A DNA stretch of 64,000 nucleotides from Sphingobacteriales bacterium (GCA_014763615.1 JACXVB010000002.1:178822-242821); one strand, 5' to 3'; shown: positions 25,630 to 36,505, counted from the stretch's first letter. Numbers and translations are program-made. The notes: generated by a model from the letters alone, not told the origin.

Positions 25630-27993
25630 TTAAGATCCACAAGATAAACACCCATCTTCCATACTACATGACACACTTTCAATTTCCGAATCGGTAACTT
25701 GTATTACGGGATCAATTTCTTTTAATGCTTGGCTTTGAACACTAAATTTAACAGCTTGTGTTGCAGCCTGAGTTCTTAAATAGTACATGCCGGTTTTTAA
25801 TCCTTTTTTCCAAGCGTAAAAGTGCATTGAGGTTAATTTCGAGGCTGTTGGCGAGCTCACAAATAAGTTTAAAGATTGGGATTGACAGATATAAGCCCCT
25901 CTATCTGCTGCCATATCAATTACTGTACGCATTTTAATCTCCCAAACCGTTTTGTACAAATCCTTTATTTTTTGTGGAATGGATTCGATATTTTGAATAG
26001 ACCCATTTTCTAAAATAATGGCTTCTTTCATTTTTGGATTCCATAAACCCAACTCCACTAAGTCCTTTAACAAGTGTTTATTCACCACTACAAATTCGCC
26101 ACTTAACACCCTACGGGTATAGATGTTGGAAGTATAAGCTTCAAAACATTCGTTATTTCCTAAAATTTGAGAAGTAGAAGCCGTAGGCATTGGAGCCAAT
26201 AATAAAGAATTCCTAACCCCAGTTTTTATCACTTGGTCTTTTAATTTTTCCCAATCCCATCTTCCAGTTTCTGGTTTGATATTCCATAAATCAAACTGAA
26301 ATTTTCCTTCAGCTAATGGAGAACCTTTAAAAGTTTCATAAACTCCTTCACTTATCGCTAAATCTGCAGAAGCTTGCATAGAGGCAAAGTAAAGGGTTTC
26401 AAAAATCTCTTTATTCAGTTGTTTTGCCTCTTCACTTTCAAAAGGCATTTTCAACATGATGAAGGCATCGGCTAAACCCTGCACTCCTATTCCTATCGGA
26501 CGATGCCTCAAGTTAGAATATTCAGCTTCTGGTACTGGATAATAATTATGATCGATAATTCTGTTTAAATTGATCGTAACTTGATAAGTCACTTCATATA
26601 ATTTTTGATGATCAAAAACACCATCAATCACATATCTAGGTAAAGAAAGCGAAGCTAAGTTACACACAGCTACCTCATCCGGAGAGGTATATTCCATAAT
26701 TTCTGTACAAAGATTAGAACTTTTTATGGTCCCCAAATTCTGCTGATTCGATTTGCTATTTGCGGCATCTTTGTATAATAGGTACGGAGTTCCGGTTTCT
26801 ATTTGTGCATCTAAAATAGCGAACCATAATTCCTGAGCTTGAATGGTTTTCTTCGCCCTACCTTCTGATTCATATTTCTCAAACAAAGCCTCAAATTCGG
26901 CACCATGACAATCTGCCAAACCTGGGCATTCATGTGGACAGAATAAACTCCATTTACCATCAGCTTCCACCCTTTTCATAAATAAATCTGAAACCCAAAG
27001 TGCGTAAAACAAATCCCTTGCTCTGTTCTCCTCTTTACCATGATTCTTCTTTAAATCAAGAAAATCAAAGATATCTGCATGCCACGGCTCTAAATAAATA
27101 GCAAATGCGCCTTTTCGTTTGCCTCCCCCCTGATCAACGTATCTTGCCGTATCATTAAAAACTTTTAACATCGGGATAATTCCATTGCTAGTGCCATTTG
27201 TACCACTGATGTAGGAGCCTGTTGCCCTCACATTGTGGATGCTGATGCCAATTCCTCCAGCACTCTGAGATATTTTAGCAGTTTGGGTTAAAGTGCCATA
27301 AATTCCCTCAATACTATCATCTTTCATGGCAACTAAAAAACAACTCGACATTTGTGGTTTTGGAGTTCCGGCATTGAATAAAGTTGGCGTAGCATGAATA
27401 AACCATCGCTCACTCATCAGCTCATAGGTTTTGATAACGCTCTCTAAATCACGTTTATGAATCCCAACAGCAACACGCATAAATAAGTGCTGTGGACGTT
27501 CTACAATTTTCCCATTTAATTTTAATAAGTAAGATCTTTCTAGTGTTTTAAATCCAAAATAATCAAAACTAAAATCACGATCATAAATGATAGTGCTGTC
27601 TAAAAGTTCTGCATTTTCTTGGATAATCTCCATCACATCATCTGCCACTAAAGGGGCTGGTTTTCCAGTTTTTACATCATGGTATTGATATAAAGCTTTC
27701 ATGGTTTCTGAAAATGATTTCATGGTATTTTTATGCAGATTAGATACCGCAATTCTGGAAGCTAAAATTGCGTAATCAGGATGGCGAGTGGTTAAAGAAG
27801 CTGCTGTTTCTGCTGCCAGATTATCTAGTTCAGAGGTGCTTACCCCATCGTATAAACCATCAATTACTTTTTTTGCCACTTCCACAGGATCTACAAAAGC
27901 CTGATTTAAACTATAGCTTAATTTCTCTATTCTGGAAGTTATTTTATCAAATTTTACGGATTCTGCTCTTCCGTCTCTTTTTATTACAAACAT
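25630..27993 (-). CDS. nrdA: Class Ia ribonucleoside-diphosphate reductase, alpha subunit NrdA
   Basis: Catalytic subunit that reduces ribonucleoside diphosphates for DNA synthesis; 787 residues. The N-terminus is an ATP-cone ([16 protein letters not shown]), the site of allosteric activity control. Active-site residues can be placed: redox Cys in MSSCFLVAM, radical Cys with Asn and Glu in [11 protein letters not shown], partner Cys in [10 protein letters not shown], radical-transfer tyrosines in TGMYYLRT, and the C-terminal CLSC shuttle pair. It follows nrdB after an 82-nt spacer built of heptads. Confidence 0.97.
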   Translation of the reverse strand: MFVIKRDGRAESVKFDKITSRIEKLSYSLNQAFVDPVEVAKKVIDGLYDGVSTSELDNLAAETAASLTTRHPDYAILASRIAVSNLHKNTMKSFSETMKALYQYHDVKTGKPAPLVADDVMEIIQENAELLDSTIIYDRDFSFDYFGFKTLERSYLLKLNGKIVERPQHLFMRVAVGIHKRDLESVIKTYELMSERWFIHATPTLFNAGTPKPQMSSCFLVAMKDDSIEGIYGTLTQTAKISQSAGGIGISIHNVRATGSYISGTNGTSNGIIPMLKVFNDTARYVDQGGGKRKGAFAIYLEPWHADIFDFLDLKKNHGKEENRARDLFYALWVSDLFMKRVEADGKWSLFCPHECPGLADCHGAEFEALFEKYESEGRAKKTIQAQELWFAILDAQIETGTPYLLYKDAANSKSNQQNLGTIKSSNLCTEIMEYTSPDEVAVCNLASLSLPRYVIDGVFDHQKLYEVTYQVTINLNRIIDHNYYPVPEAEYSNLRHRPIGIGVQGLADAFIMLKMPFESEEAKQLNKEIFETLYFASMQASADLAISEGVYETFKGSPLAEGKFQFDLWNIKPETGRWDWEKLKDQVIKTGVRNSLLLAPMPTASTSQILGNNECFEAYTSNIYTRRVLSGEFVVVNKHLLKDLVELGLWNPKMKEAIILENGSIQNIESIPQKIKDLYKTVWEIKMRTVIDMAADRGAYICQSQSLNLFVSSPTASKLTSMHFYAWKKGLKTGMYYLRTQAATQAVKFSVQSQALKEIDPVIQVTDSEIESVSCSMEDGCLSCGS

Positions 27994-27998
27994 ATTTT

Positions 27999-28075
27999 TA
28001 GATTTAGTATCCAGTATGTAGTATCGAGTATCAAAATTTCTATCTTAATACTCGATACATAAATCTTATTTCTAT
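27999..28075. repeat. Heptad repeat array filling the nrdB-nrdA spacer
   Basis: The 77 nt are exactly eleven 7-nt units. Four near-identical units run AGTATCC, AGTATGT, AGTATCG, AGTATCA (28006-28033), and the other arm contains ATACTCG, ATACATA. GTATCGAGTAT (28021-28031) is perfectly complementary to ATACTCGATAC (28048-28058), an 11-bp stem with a 16-nt loop. It sits between two genes of one operon, so it would be present in the mRNA. Same class as the array at 889-974. Confidence 0.8.
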
Positions 28076-29044
28076 TTAAAAATCCTCATCCAATGAAAAT
28101 CCCTGATGAGCTGAATCTGCTAAAACACCACTTTTCTGATAATCTCCTACCCTCTTTTCAAAGAAATTAGTTTTTCCTTGCAAAGAAATCATTTCCATAA
28201 AATCAAATGGATTGGTGGTATTGTAAACGCTTTGATAGCCTAATTCGCTAAGCCATCTATCCGCAACAAATTCTATATATTGCTGCATTAAACGGGCATT
28301 CATCCCAATTAAATCTACCGGCAAGGCATCGGTAACAAACTCTTTCTCTATTTCTACTGCTTCAATAATAATAGCCTGAACTTCATTTTCAGTAAGCTTA
28401 TTTTGTAACATACTGTACAATAAACAAGCAAATTCACAATGCAAACCCTCATCACGAGAAATCAATTCATTACTAAAAGTAAGCCCGGGCATTAAACCAC
28501 GTTTTTTTAACCAGAAGATAGAGCAAAAGCTTCCGCTAAAGAAAATGCCTTCTACGGCGGCAAATGCTACCAAGCGTTGGGCAAAGTTTCCGTTCTCAAT
28601 CCATTTTAAGGCCCAATTGGCTTTTTTCTGGACGCATGGAACGGTATCTATAGCATGTAATAATCGATTTTTTTCATGTGGGTTTTTAATGTAAGTGTCG
28701 ATGAGCAGGGCATAAGTTTCAGAGTGGATATTCTCCATCATGATTTGGAAACCATAAAAACAGCGGGCTTCTGGTACTTGAACTTCACTCATGAAATTCA
28801 CGGCTAGATTTTCATTCACAATGCCATCACTGGCAGCGAAAAATGCCAACACATGACTGATGAAATGGCGTTCGCCATCATTCAGGTTTTCCCAATCTTT
28901 TTGATCGGCAGAAAGATCAATCTCTTCGGCTGTCCAAAAACTGGCTTCATGGCGTTTATACATTTCCCAAATAGTGGGATAATTGATAGGTAGGATAACA
29001 AATCTATCCTTGTTCTCTTTGAGTAATAATTCTTCCTGTTGCAT
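28076..29044 (-). CDS. nrdB: Class Ia ribonucleoside-diphosphate reductase, beta subunit NrdB
   Basis: Radical-generating subunit with a di-iron site and tyrosyl radical; 322 residues. Metal and radical regions are seen in [35 protein letters not shown] and [15 protein letters not shown]. These are close to the eukaryotic R2 form (ENIHSExY) rather than to E. coli NrdB. The radical Tyr is expected in the HSETY segment. It is the first gene after a cobalamin riboswitch that starts about 110 nt upstream, and nrdA follows. Confidence 0.96.
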   Translation of the reverse strand: MQQEELLLKENKDRFVILPINYPTIWEMYKRHEASFWTAEEIDLSADQKDWENLNDGERHFISHVLAFFAASDGIVNENLAVNFMSEVQVPEARCFYGFQIMMENIHSETYALLIDTYIKNPHEKNRLLHAIDTVPCVQKKANWALKWIENGNFAQRLVAFAAVEGIFFSGSFCSIFWLKKRGLMPGLTFSNELISRDEGLHCEFACLLYSMLQNKLTENEVQAIIIEAVEIEKEFVTDALPVDLIGMNARLMQQYIEFVADRWLSELGYQSVYNTTNPFDFMEMISLQGKTNFFEKRVGDYQKSGVLADSAHQGFSLDEDF

Positions 29045-29073
29045 ATTTTTTTGTTAACTAAACAGGAATTGAC

Positions 29074-29133
29074 AAAAGGTTTGGGTACAGCGCAGAATTG
29101 CGGATACAAAAAGAGCTTTCGTCAAAACCTTTT
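29074..29133 (-). promoter_or_regulatory. Likely expression platform between riboswitch and nrdB
   Basis: Between the aptamer and the nrdB start, AAAAGGTTT (minus strand, 29125-29133) is perfectly complementary to AAACCTTTT (29074-29082). The distal arm is about 30 nt from the start codon and is not followed by a U-run, so it does not look like a simple terminator. It could be one of two alternative folds that couple the aptamer to translation or to a further structure. Confidence 0.4.
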
Positions 29134-29154
29134 ACGTGAAAGTCTTGACAAACC

Positions 29155-29345
29155 CAATCTGGCAGGTCTCCTGGCTTATCTTTTCAGAACCGTCTTCCCA
29201 TCCCGCAAAAGCGAAAAAGTGACTTTTATTTGGTTTGAATATTTAATTCGCCGTGGCGAAAAAAAGATTTTACAGTTGCAGCGTCAGCCCATGAATTGCA
29301 CATGGTTCCCTTTTAATTCTGATGTTATTACATCAAAAACCTAGA
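29155..29345 (-). ncRNA. Cobalamin (B12) riboswitch
   Basis: The minus strand carries the conserved blocks in the right order: AGGGAACCATGTG, CATGGGCTGACGCTGCAACT, AAAGTCAC, GGGATGGGAAGACGG, and the B12-box AAGCCAGGAGACCTGCC (near 29161-29178). This is the adenosylcobalamin aptamer class. It lies directly upstream of nrdB, facing the same way. B12 is expected to repress this B12-independent reductase, as described for class Ia genes of Streptomyces. Confidence 0.93.
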
Positions 29346-29679
29346 CAGGCGATGTTAAAGAACTGATATAAAAGTAGGGTATGAGACTGGTAAATGGAAC
29401 GATAAGTTTTAAACAAAGGAGTAACTTATAAACAATCGCATCTTATATATCTCAATTAGTTACTATCAGATAGTTAATTTAAAAGGTATTTCAAAATAAA
29501 CCACACTTTTTTCCTACAAATCAATTTATTGAGCTTTGTACAGTTTGATGTAGATTATTTAATTAGCTCTTTTCTCAAACCTAATTTCATAGTAGTAAAG
29601 TTCCCTTTTGAAAACAAATTATAAACACCCAAACAAAGAGAGTGAAAACTAGGAACAATAATGATAAAGATTAAAACAA
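29346..29679. other. Gap upstream of the riboswitch
   Basis: About 330 nt of AT-rich DNA between the riboswitch and the next gene. It must hold the nrdBA promoter near its left end on the minus strand; a TACTTTTA (7 of 8 to TAnnTTTG) lies around 29370 but without a convincing -33 partner. No gene or other structure is visible. Confidence 0.4.
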
Positions 29680-30138
29680 TTAATCCTTTTTATCCATAAA
29701 TATCAATTCAAAAATTTGAGAATCGCTTAAAATATACCAAACCCTATCAATATCATTCTTGTCCACTTTCCCGTTAAAGCAATAATATTGAATATGCGTT
29801 TCTCCTGGTTGGGTGGTATATTTTGTGGCATAATCACCTTCTTTAGCTGCAGTGGTATAATTTCTAATCAATTTTCCTGACTTTAATAGAATCATGATTT
29901 TATCATCTGCAGAATTAAATGGATTTGCTCCTTTATTGTTGATTAATGCGGCCTTAATTGTGGTATAAGGTTTATCATTGCTAGGTTCTGTGTATGCTGC
30001 ACTTGATGGATAAAATCCAAAAACATAATCAATAGTTTTACTTGGATTGCTTACTGAAGTATAAAAGTAAGAATTAGTTTGAGCGATGCTTGTGAAAAAA
30101 CCAAGGCTGAGAATTAGTGTAATAAATAATTTTTTCAT
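29680..30138 (-). CDS. Hypothetical secreted protein
   Basis: A 152-residue protein with a clear signal peptide (LFITLILSLGFFTSIAQT, cleavage after AQ). The rest is polar and predicted to be beta-rich. It contains DDKIMILLKSGKLIRNYT and ends in DRVWYILSDSQIFELIFMD. I recognise no family. It stands alone between two long gaps on the minus strand. Confidence 0.7.
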   Translation of the reverse strand: MKKLFITLILSLGFFTSIAQTNSYFYTSVSNPSKTIDYVFGFYPSSAAYTEPSNDKPYTTIKAALINNKGANPFNSADDKIMILLKSGKLIRNYTTAAKEGDYATKYTTQPGETHIQYYCFNGKVDKNDIDRVWYILSDSQIFELIFMDKKD

Positions 30139-30543
30139 GTCTGTGATTGATTAGTTTAATCAAATTTAAATCTCACAGAAAAAAAATAGCTACCCATTTT
30201 CACGGATTTTCTACTACCCAAAACTGGGTAAAAAACAATTAAATGTTGACAGGTCTATAAAGGGTGTTGCAAAAAATCTGTTAAAAATCATTGATTTGAA
30301 ATTTTGAAACTAAATATTGAATAAAAAGATTAAACAATGGCTAAGAATAGAAAAGTATGGAGGAACATCAAAACGTGAGTAAAAACAAGCACTTCGGGAG
30401 ATATTTAATGCGTTATTATAAATACTAGTTAAAGGGATATCAATTGAGGATATTACCAGAGATTCATGAAAAATGGGTACTGGTTAATTACTATCTTTAT
30501 TCATGGTGAATGATAAATAACGATGATATCTTTCTAAAAAATT
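30139..30543. other. Gap between the secreted protein gene and the aconitase terminator
   Basis: About 400 nt with no credible coding frame or RNA. It should contain the promoter of the minus-strand secreted protein at its left end. Nothing else was recognised. Confidence 0.4.
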
Positions 30544-30577
30544 AAAAGCCTTTTATTTAGTCAAATAAAAGGCTTTT
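30544..30577 (-). terminator. Intrinsic terminator of aconitase
   Basis: A 15-bp perfect stem (30544-30558 with 30563-30577) closes a 4-nt loop and is followed on the minus strand by AATTTTTT. It lies 22 nt after the aconitase stop. Confidence 0.9.
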
Positions 30578-30599
30578 ATTATGCGTTGTTTCTTGATTT

Positions 30600-32870
30600 T
30601 TAAGAAGCTGCCATATTTTTACGAATGATGTTTAAGGCTCCACCAGCTTTAAACCACTCAATTTGTTGCTCATTATAAGTATGATTTACTTCAAAAGACT
30701 CCGTACTTCCATCCGCATGATTTAAAATCACAGTTAATGGCTTGTTTGGTGTAAACTCAGTTAAACCTACGATGTCAATCACATCATCTTCTAAAATTTT
30801 ATCATAATCTGCAGGATTTGCGAAAGTTAAACCTAGCATTCCTTGCTTCTTCAAATTGGTTTCGTGAATACGAGCAAAAGATTTTACCAATACCGCTCTA
30901 ACACCTAAATGACGAGGTTCCATAGCAGCATGTTCTCTTGAAGAACCTTCTCCATAGTTTTCATCACCTACCACAATGCTTCCAATACCTGCCGCTTTAT
31001 AATCTCTTTGTGTTTGTGGTACAGGGCCGTATTCTCCAGTTAGTTGATTCTTAACGCAGTCCGTTTTATCATTAAAATAGTTCACTGCACCAATCAACAT
31101 ATTGTTAGAAATGTTATCTAAATGTCCACGGAATTTTAACCACGGACCTGCCATAGAAATGTGATCGGTAGTACATTTTCCTTTGGCTTTGATGAGGAGT
31201 TTCAGACCTTTTAGGTCGGTGCCTTCCCAAGCGGCAAAAGGCTCTAATAATTGTAAACGATGAGAAGTAGGAGAAACAATGACCTCCACGTTAGAACCGT
31301 CTTCAGCTGGAGCTTGATAACCAGCATCCTCTACAGCAAAACCTTTTGATGGTAGTTCATCTCCAACAGGAGGATCTAATTTTACTTGTTCGCCTTTATT
31401 GTTGATGAGTGTATCAGTGAGTGGATTAAAATCTAATCTTCCTGAAATTGCAATGGCAGCTACCATTTCTGGTGAGGCCACGAATGCACAAGTATTTGGG
31501 TTACCATCAGCTCTTTTAGCAAAGTTTCTGTTAAAAGAATGAACAATGGTGTTTCTTTCTTGCTTTTCTGCTCCAACTCTGTCCCACATTCCAATACATG
31601 GGCCGCAAGCATTGGTAAAGATAGTTGCGTCTAACTCTTCAAATTTTTGCAATAAACCATCTCTTTCTGCGGTGTAACGTACTTGCTCAGAACCCGGGTT
31701 AATACCAAAAGATGATTTTGTGCCTAAACCTTTATCAATAGCTTGTTGTGCGATGGATGCTGCCCTGGATAAATCCTCATAAGAAGAGTTGGTACAAGAA
31801 CCAATTAATCCCCATTCTACTTTTAAAGGCCAGTTGTTTTCTACCGCAGCCTCTTTCATTTTAGAGATTGGAGTAGCTAAATCTGGTGTGAAAGGACCGT
31901 TTAAGTGTGGTTCTAAAGTTGATAAATCAATTTCAATTAATTGATCGAAATATTTTTCTGGATCAGCATAAACCTCAGGATCAGCAGTTAAGTACTCTTT
32001 TATTTTATTAGCCGCATCTGCTACTTCATTACGATTGGTAGAACGTAAGTAGCGTTCCATAGATTCATCATAACCAAAAGTAGAGGTGGTTGCGCCAATC
32101 TCTGCACCCATGTTACAGATGGTTCCTTTTCCGGTACATGACATTGATTTTGCGCCATCACCAAAATATTCTACAATTGCTCCAGTTCCGCCTTTTACGG
32201 TTAAAATACCAGCAACTTTTAAGATGACATCTTTCGGAGAAGTCCAACCGTTTAATTTACCGGTTAGTTTTACCCCAATCAGTTTCGGAAATTTCAATTC
32301 CCAAGCTAAGCCTGCCATCACATCGCAAGCATCAGCGCCACCAACACCTATCGCCAACATGCCCAATCCACCGGCATTTACAGTATGAGAATCAGTTCCA
32401 ATCATCATGCCACCTGGAAATGCGTAATTCTCTAAAACTACTTGGTGAATAATTCCAGCACCTGGTTTCCAAAAACCGATTCCATATTTATTAGATACTG
32501 AACCTAAGAAATCGAAAACTTCTTTGCTTTCCGTATTTGCTTTGTTTAAATCCACTTCAGCTCCAAACTTAGCTTGGATTAAGTGATCACAATGTGCCGT
32601 AGATGGAACGGCAACTTTCGGACGGCCAGCTTGCATAAATTGCAATAAAGCCATTTGTGCGGTAGCATCTTGCATCGCCACGCGGTCTGGTGCAAAATCA
32701 ACATAATCTACGCCGCGTTGATAAGCCTGAGTTACCGGATTATCCCAAAGGTGAGCGTATAAAATTTTCTCTGTGAGTGTTAATGGTTTACCAACTACTT
32801 TTCTTGCAGCTTCCACTTTGTCTCCAAAGTTGGCGTAAACCTTTTGAATCATATCGAAATCAAAAGCCAT
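30600..32870 (-). CDS. acn: Aconitate hydratase (mitochondrial-type)
   Basis: Interconverts citrate and isocitrate in the TCA cycle through a [4Fe-4S] cluster. The 756 residues fit the mitochondrial-type aconitases found in this phylum. Cluster Cys residues are in [15 protein letters not shown] and [13 protein letters not shown]; substrate-binding motifs include [11 protein letters not shown] and [17 protein letters not shown] in the C-terminal swivel domain. With icd (53987) and sucD (40579) it is one of three TCA-cycle genes in the window, all as single units. Confidence 0.97.
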   Translation of the reverse strand: MAFDFDMIQKVYANFGDKVEAARKVVGKPLTLTEKILYAHLWDNPVTQAYQRGVDYVDFAPDRVAMQDATAQMALLQFMQAGRPKVAVPSTAHCDHLIQAKFGAEVDLNKANTESKEVFDFLGSVSNKYGIGFWKPGAGIIHQVVLENYAFPGGMMIGTDSHTVNAGGLGMLAIGVGGADACDVMAGLAWELKFPKLIGVKLTGKLNGWTSPKDVILKVAGILTVKGGTGAIVEYFGDGAKSMSCTGKGTICNMGAEIGATTSTFGYDESMERYLRSTNRNEVADAANKIKEYLTADPEVYADPEKYFDQLIEIDLSTLEPHLNGPFTPDLATPISKMKEAAVENNWPLKVEWGLIGSCTNSSYEDLSRAASIAQQAIDKGLGTKSSFGINPGSEQVRYTAERDGLLQKFEELDATIFTNACGPCIGMWDRVGAEKQERNTIVHSFNRNFAKRADGNPNTCAFVASPEMVAAIAISGRLDFNPLTDTLINNKGEQVKLDPPVGDELPSKGFAVEDAGYQAPAEDGSNVEVIVSPTSHRLQLLEPFAAWEGTDLKGLKLLIKAKGKCTTDHISMAGPWLKFRGHLDNISNNMLIGAVNYFNDKTDCVKNQLTGEYGPVPQTQRDYKAAGIGSIVVGDENYGEGSSREHAAMEPRHLGVRAVLVKSFARIHETNLKKQGMLGLTFANPADYDKILEDDVIDIVGLTEFTPNKPLTVILNHADGSTESFEVNHTYNEQQIEWFKAGGALNIIRKNMAAS

Positions 32871-33011
32871 TATTATTTGATTTTTTAGTTTATGTATGAA
32901 ATTTTTTCGTGTGGCTAATTTAGAAAAAAATGCTTTCCCGAGTGCTAATATTAATGTAAAGTATTTATTTTGTGATGAAAAATTAAGTAGAATAGCGCTA
33001 AAGTTCGATGG

Positions 33012-33698
33012 TTAAAGTGTTTTGAATTGATAACCTTGCTTAGCCCACACCTCTAAAGCTTTTGGTAAAACGTATTCTAATCTTTTTTGTGCTTTCAAAC
33101 TATCGTGAAAAACCACAATTGAACCATTTTCAGTATGTTTTAATACATTGTTGAGGCATTTTTCAGGAGTTAAATTTTCATCAAAATCGCCACTCAAAAC
33201 ATCCCACATAATTATTTTTAATTTTAGATTAACGATTTTAGATTTATCGGAATCTCCTTCCTCATTTATAGATTGTTTTGTGCCAAATCTCAGTTCTTGA
33301 TTCTCCATTAACTTAATTTGTGAGCGTTTTATTTTGCCATAAGGCGGCCGAAATAAATTAGTTTGGGTTAGCTGTTGGCATTGTATAAAATTTTTTAGGT
33401 AAACTTGATTATCAGTTTTCCATCCCTTTAAATGGTTAAAAGTGTGATTACCAACTTGATGTCCATCAGCTTTTAGCTGTGCAAAAACATTTGGATGCTT
33501 TTGGATATTATCTCCAATGCAGAAGAAAGTAGCCTTAGCATTAAAGTTTTTTAAAGTTTTTAAAACCCAAGGTGTAACAATAGGTATAGGTCCGTCGTCA
33601 AAAGTGAGATAAATAGCTTTTTCAGTTCTGGATTTATCCCAAATTAAGGTAGAAGGGTAAAGCTTTTTTAAAAGTAAAGGTGTTTTTATCAGATACAT
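33012..33698 (-). CDS. Polysaccharide deacetylase (NodB/CE4 family)
   Basis: The 228-residue protein carries the CE4 motifs: motif 1 YLTFDDGP with the catalytic and metal Asp, motif 2 HQVGNHTFNH with the metal His residues, motif 3 LFRPPYGK, and the later IMWDVLSGDFDENLTP. It would remove N-acetyl groups from a cell-surface or peptidoglycan polymer. No clear signal peptide is seen, although the N-terminus is short and hydrophobic. It is divergent from the TolC gene. Confidence 0.92.
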   Translation of the reverse strand: MYLIKTPLLLKKLYPSTLIWDKSRTEKAIYLTFDDGPIPIVTPWVLKTLKNFNAKATFFCIGDNIQKHPNVFAQLKADGHQVGNHTFNHLKGWKTDNQVYLKNFIQCQQLTQTNLFRPPYGKIKRSQIKLMENQELRFGTKQSINEEGDSDKSKIVNLKLKIIMWDVLSGDFDENLTPEKCLNNVLKHTENGSIVVFHDSLKAQKRLEYVLPKALEVWAKQGYQFKTL

Positions 33699-33747
33699 GC
33701 TGTTTAAAGCTAAATAACAATAAATTGACGTTGCAACGAAATTACAG

Positions 33748-35106
33748 ATGATAAATCAGAAAATGAGAGTTTTAAAACATTTAATAAGTAAAAAAGGAAT
33801 TGTAGCCTTATTTTTCCTAGGTAGCAGTTCTGTTTTTGCACAAGGTGTAGATCAAATTAATTTGCAACAGGCCGTAGATATCACTTTACAAAACAATCTA
33901 CAAATTAAGCAAGCTCAATATCAATCGGCAATTTCTGAGGAAGGATTAAAGCAAGCTAAATTTGAAATGTATCCAAGTGCTAGTTTCTCTTCTTCCGGTA
34001 ACAGACAATTTGGTCTGTTTTTCGATAATCAAACTGGCCGACTGATCAATACCAGCGTTGACCAAGTAAATGGAAGATTAAGCACTTCTATTCTTTTATT
34101 TGGTGGTGGGAGTTTAATCAATCAAATTAAACAAAATAAGAACCTTTTGATGTCTGATAAGAGTGCGGTTGAAAAAGTAAAAAATGATTTATCACTTACC
34201 GTAGTAACCACCTATTTACAGGTAATTAACAATCAAGATTTAGTGAAAGCAAGTGAAGAACAATTGAGTTTATCTAAGCAACAATTAGATGCCGCAAAAA
34301 AGAAATTTGAAGTAGGAAATAACACACAGGCAGATTTATCTCAGGCCGAAGCTCAGGTGGCTAATAATGAGCTAAGTTTAACAAATGCTCAAAACGCTTA
34401 TGATTTATCTCTTTTAAATTTAAAGCAATTAATGGAGATGGATCCGGAGAGGCAGATTGAGGTAGTGGTTCCAGCTATTGAAGATCCAACACAGATAGAA
34501 AATAAATATTCAGGATATGAAATTTACGTAAAGGCAGTTCAGAATTATCCTGACATCAAAATAGCTTCATACAGTACAGAAGCTTTTAAATTTGGAGTTA
34601 GGATAGCTCAAGGTAATTTATACCCTTCTTTAAGTTTTGGAGCTGGTTTAAGCAGTGGGTATTCAAGTGCTAATCCATTATCATTTAGCAAACAAATCAC
34701 AGATAGTAACTTTGGACAATTTATTGGGCTAAATCTTACAATTCCCATTTTCAATAATTACCGTTCTCGTTCTCAGTATAACGTAGCTAAGTTAAGGTAT
34801 GAAAATGCGAAAGCTTCTGAGCAATTGGCTAAAAATACATTGAATAAAACAATCAGCCAGGCAGTTTTAGATTTAAAATCAGCCATTAAAAGTTATGCAG
34901 CTACAAAGAGTGCTTTTGAATCCTCAAAGGAAGCGTTCAATGTATCTAGGCAGCGTTATGACGTTGGCCTTTTAAATGTTATTGAATTAAACACAGCTCA
35001 AACTAATTACAATAAAGCCGAGTTTGATTTTATTCAAGCGAAGTACAATGTCATCTTTAGAAGTAAAGTCATTGATTTCTACTTAGGCAACCCATTAACA
35101 CTTTAA
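33748..35106 (+). CDS. TolC-family outer membrane efflux protein
   Basis: A 452-residue outer membrane channel subunit. A signal peptide ends at SSSVFAQG; the ATG at 33763 (MRVLKHLISKKG) is an alternative start giving a more usual signal length. Two repeated OEP domains each hold long coiled-coil helices (KASEEQLSLSKQQLDAAKKKF, with LSQAEAQVANNELSLTNAQNAY in the first half). Followed 26 nt later by a periplasmic adaptor, so the two form an export pair. The inner membrane partner is not in the same transcript. Confidence 0.94.
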   Translation: MINQKMRVLKHLISKKGIVALFFLGSSSVFAQGVDQINLQQAVDITLQNNLQIKQAQYQSAISEEGLKQAKFEMYPSASFSSSGNRQFGLFFDNQTGRLINTSVDQVNGRLSTSILLFGGGSLINQIKQNKNLLMSDKSAVEKVKNDLSLTVVTTYLQVINNQDLVKASEEQLSLSKQQLDAAKKKFEVGNNTQADLSQAEAQVANNELSLTNAQNAYDLSLLNLKQLMEMDPERQIEVVVPAIEDPTQIENKYSGYEIYVKAVQNYPDIKIASYSTEAFKFGVRIAQGNLYPSLSFGAGLSSGYSSANPLSFSKQITDSNFGQFIGLNLTIPIFNNYRSRSQYNVAKLRYENAKASEQLAKNTLNKTISQAVLDLKSAIKSYAATKSAFESSKEAFNVSRQRYDVGLLNVIELNTAQTNYNKAEFDFIQAKYNVIFRSKVIDFYLGNPLTL

Positions 35107-35132
35107 TCAAACCTTAATAATTATACAATAAA

Positions 35133-36479
35133 ATGAATAAGACGCTAAGAAATGTACTCATTGCAGTAGGTATCCTATTGGTACTGGCCGTAGTTGGCAA
35201 TAAAATGGGTTGGATAGGTAAAGGGAAGGCAATCCAAGTGGCTGTAACCAAAGCTGAGGTGAAAAATATTACAGAAACTGTTTCTGCAAGTGGAAAATTA
35301 CAACCCGAGGTGGAAGTAAAATTAAGTCCAGAAGTTTCTGGAGAGATTGTGGAATTGACTGTTAAAGAAGGAGATGAAGTAAAAAAGGGACAGTTACTAT
35401 GTAAAATCAAACCAGATATTTTACTATCAGGATATGATAGGGCTGTGGCGTCTTATAATGCACAAAAGGCGTCGGTAGCTAGTTCACAACAGCAGTTGCT
35501 ACAATCAGCCGCTAACTTTAAAAATGTGGAGGCTACTTATCAAAGAAATCAGAAATTATATAAAGACAAGGTGATTTCTGCATCAGAATTTGATGCTTCA
35601 AAGGCACAGTATTTAACTGCAAAAGCCAATTTAGAATCGGCTAAACAAAATGTAGTAGGCGCTAAATTTGGCTTAGAGCAATCTGCGGCGGCAGTAAAGG
35701 AAGCGAATGATAACTTAGCTAGAACTAACATTTACGCTCCAGTTGATGGGGTGGTTTCTAAATTATCTGTTGAAAAGGGAGAAAGAGTGGTAGGAACTGC
35801 ACAAATGAGCGGTACTGAAATCATGACCATCGCTAATTTAAACAGCATGGAAGTAAATGTAGATGTTAATGAAAATGATATCAATCGTTTAAGTTTAGGT
35901 GATACCGCAGTGATAGAGGTAGATGCCTTTTTAGATCAAAAGTTTAAAGGTATTGTAACCGAGATTGCAAGCTCTGCCACAATTGATGGAACTTCTGCAG
36001 ATCAGGTGACTAACTTCGCCGTAAAGGTTAGAATTTTACCAGAATCTTATGCTGGTTTAAAAAATAATGGAGCATCTGATTCACCTTTCCGTCCTGGATT
36101 ATCTGCTACTGTAGATATCCAAACAGCTAAAACAAAAGGTTTGGTGGTTCCTATTCAATCAGTTACGGTTCGTGAGGATGAAAAACCAAAAGACGCTGCG
36201 GTTGATGGTCCGAAGAAAGATGATTCATCAGATCAACAAAAAGAGAAAAATAAGCCGAAAGCTAAAGAATACGTTTTTGTAGTGGATGGAAATAAGGTAA
36301 AACAAGTGCAAGTACAAACGGGTATTCAGGATGATCAAAATATCATTATTAAATCGGGTTTAAAAGCTGGAGAACAAGTGGTTAGTGCACCTTATGCTGC
36401 CATTTCTAAAACTTTGAGAGATAAGGCAGAAGTTGAGGTAGTAGATAAAAGCAAGCTTTTTACTAGCGATAAAAATTAG
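35133..36479 (+). CDS. Periplasmic adaptor subunit (HlyD/MacA type)
   Basis: Membrane fusion protein of 448 residues. An N-terminal membrane anchor (VLIAVGILLVLAVVGNKMGW) is followed by a barrel-sandwich lipoyl half (SGEIVELTVKEGDEVKKGQ), a coiled-coil hairpin (about residues 105-190), the second lipoyl half (IYAPVDGVVSKLSVEKGE) and beta-barrel domains. A Lys/Asp-rich insert lies near residue 355-380. It resembles MacA adaptors that work with MacB ABC transporters. A strong terminator follows, so the operon ends here without a permease gene. Confidence 0.93.
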   Translation: MNKTLRNVLIAVGILLVLAVVGNKMGWIGKGKAIQVAVTKAEVKNITETVSASGKLQPEVEVKLSPEVSGEIVELTVKEGDEVKKGQLLCKIKPDILLSGYDRAVASYNAQKASVASSQQQLLQSAANFKNVEATYQRNQKLYKDKVISASEFDASKAQYLTAKANLESAKQNVVGAKFGLEQSAAAVKEANDNLARTNIYAPVDGVVSKLSVEKGERVVGTAQMSGTEIMTIANLNSMEVNVDVNENDINRLSLGDTAVIEVDAFLDQKFKGIVTEIASSATIDGTSADQVTNFAVKVRILPESYAGLKNNGASDSPFRPGLSATVDIQTAKTKGLVVPIQSVTVREDEKPKDAAVDGPKKDDSSDQQKEKNKPKAKEYVFVVDGNKVKQVQVQTGIQDDQNIIIKSGLKAGEQVVSAPYAAISKTLRDKAEVEVVDKSKLFTSDKN

Positions 36480-36505
36480 AAAATCCATTTAATTCATTAA
36501 TTTGT

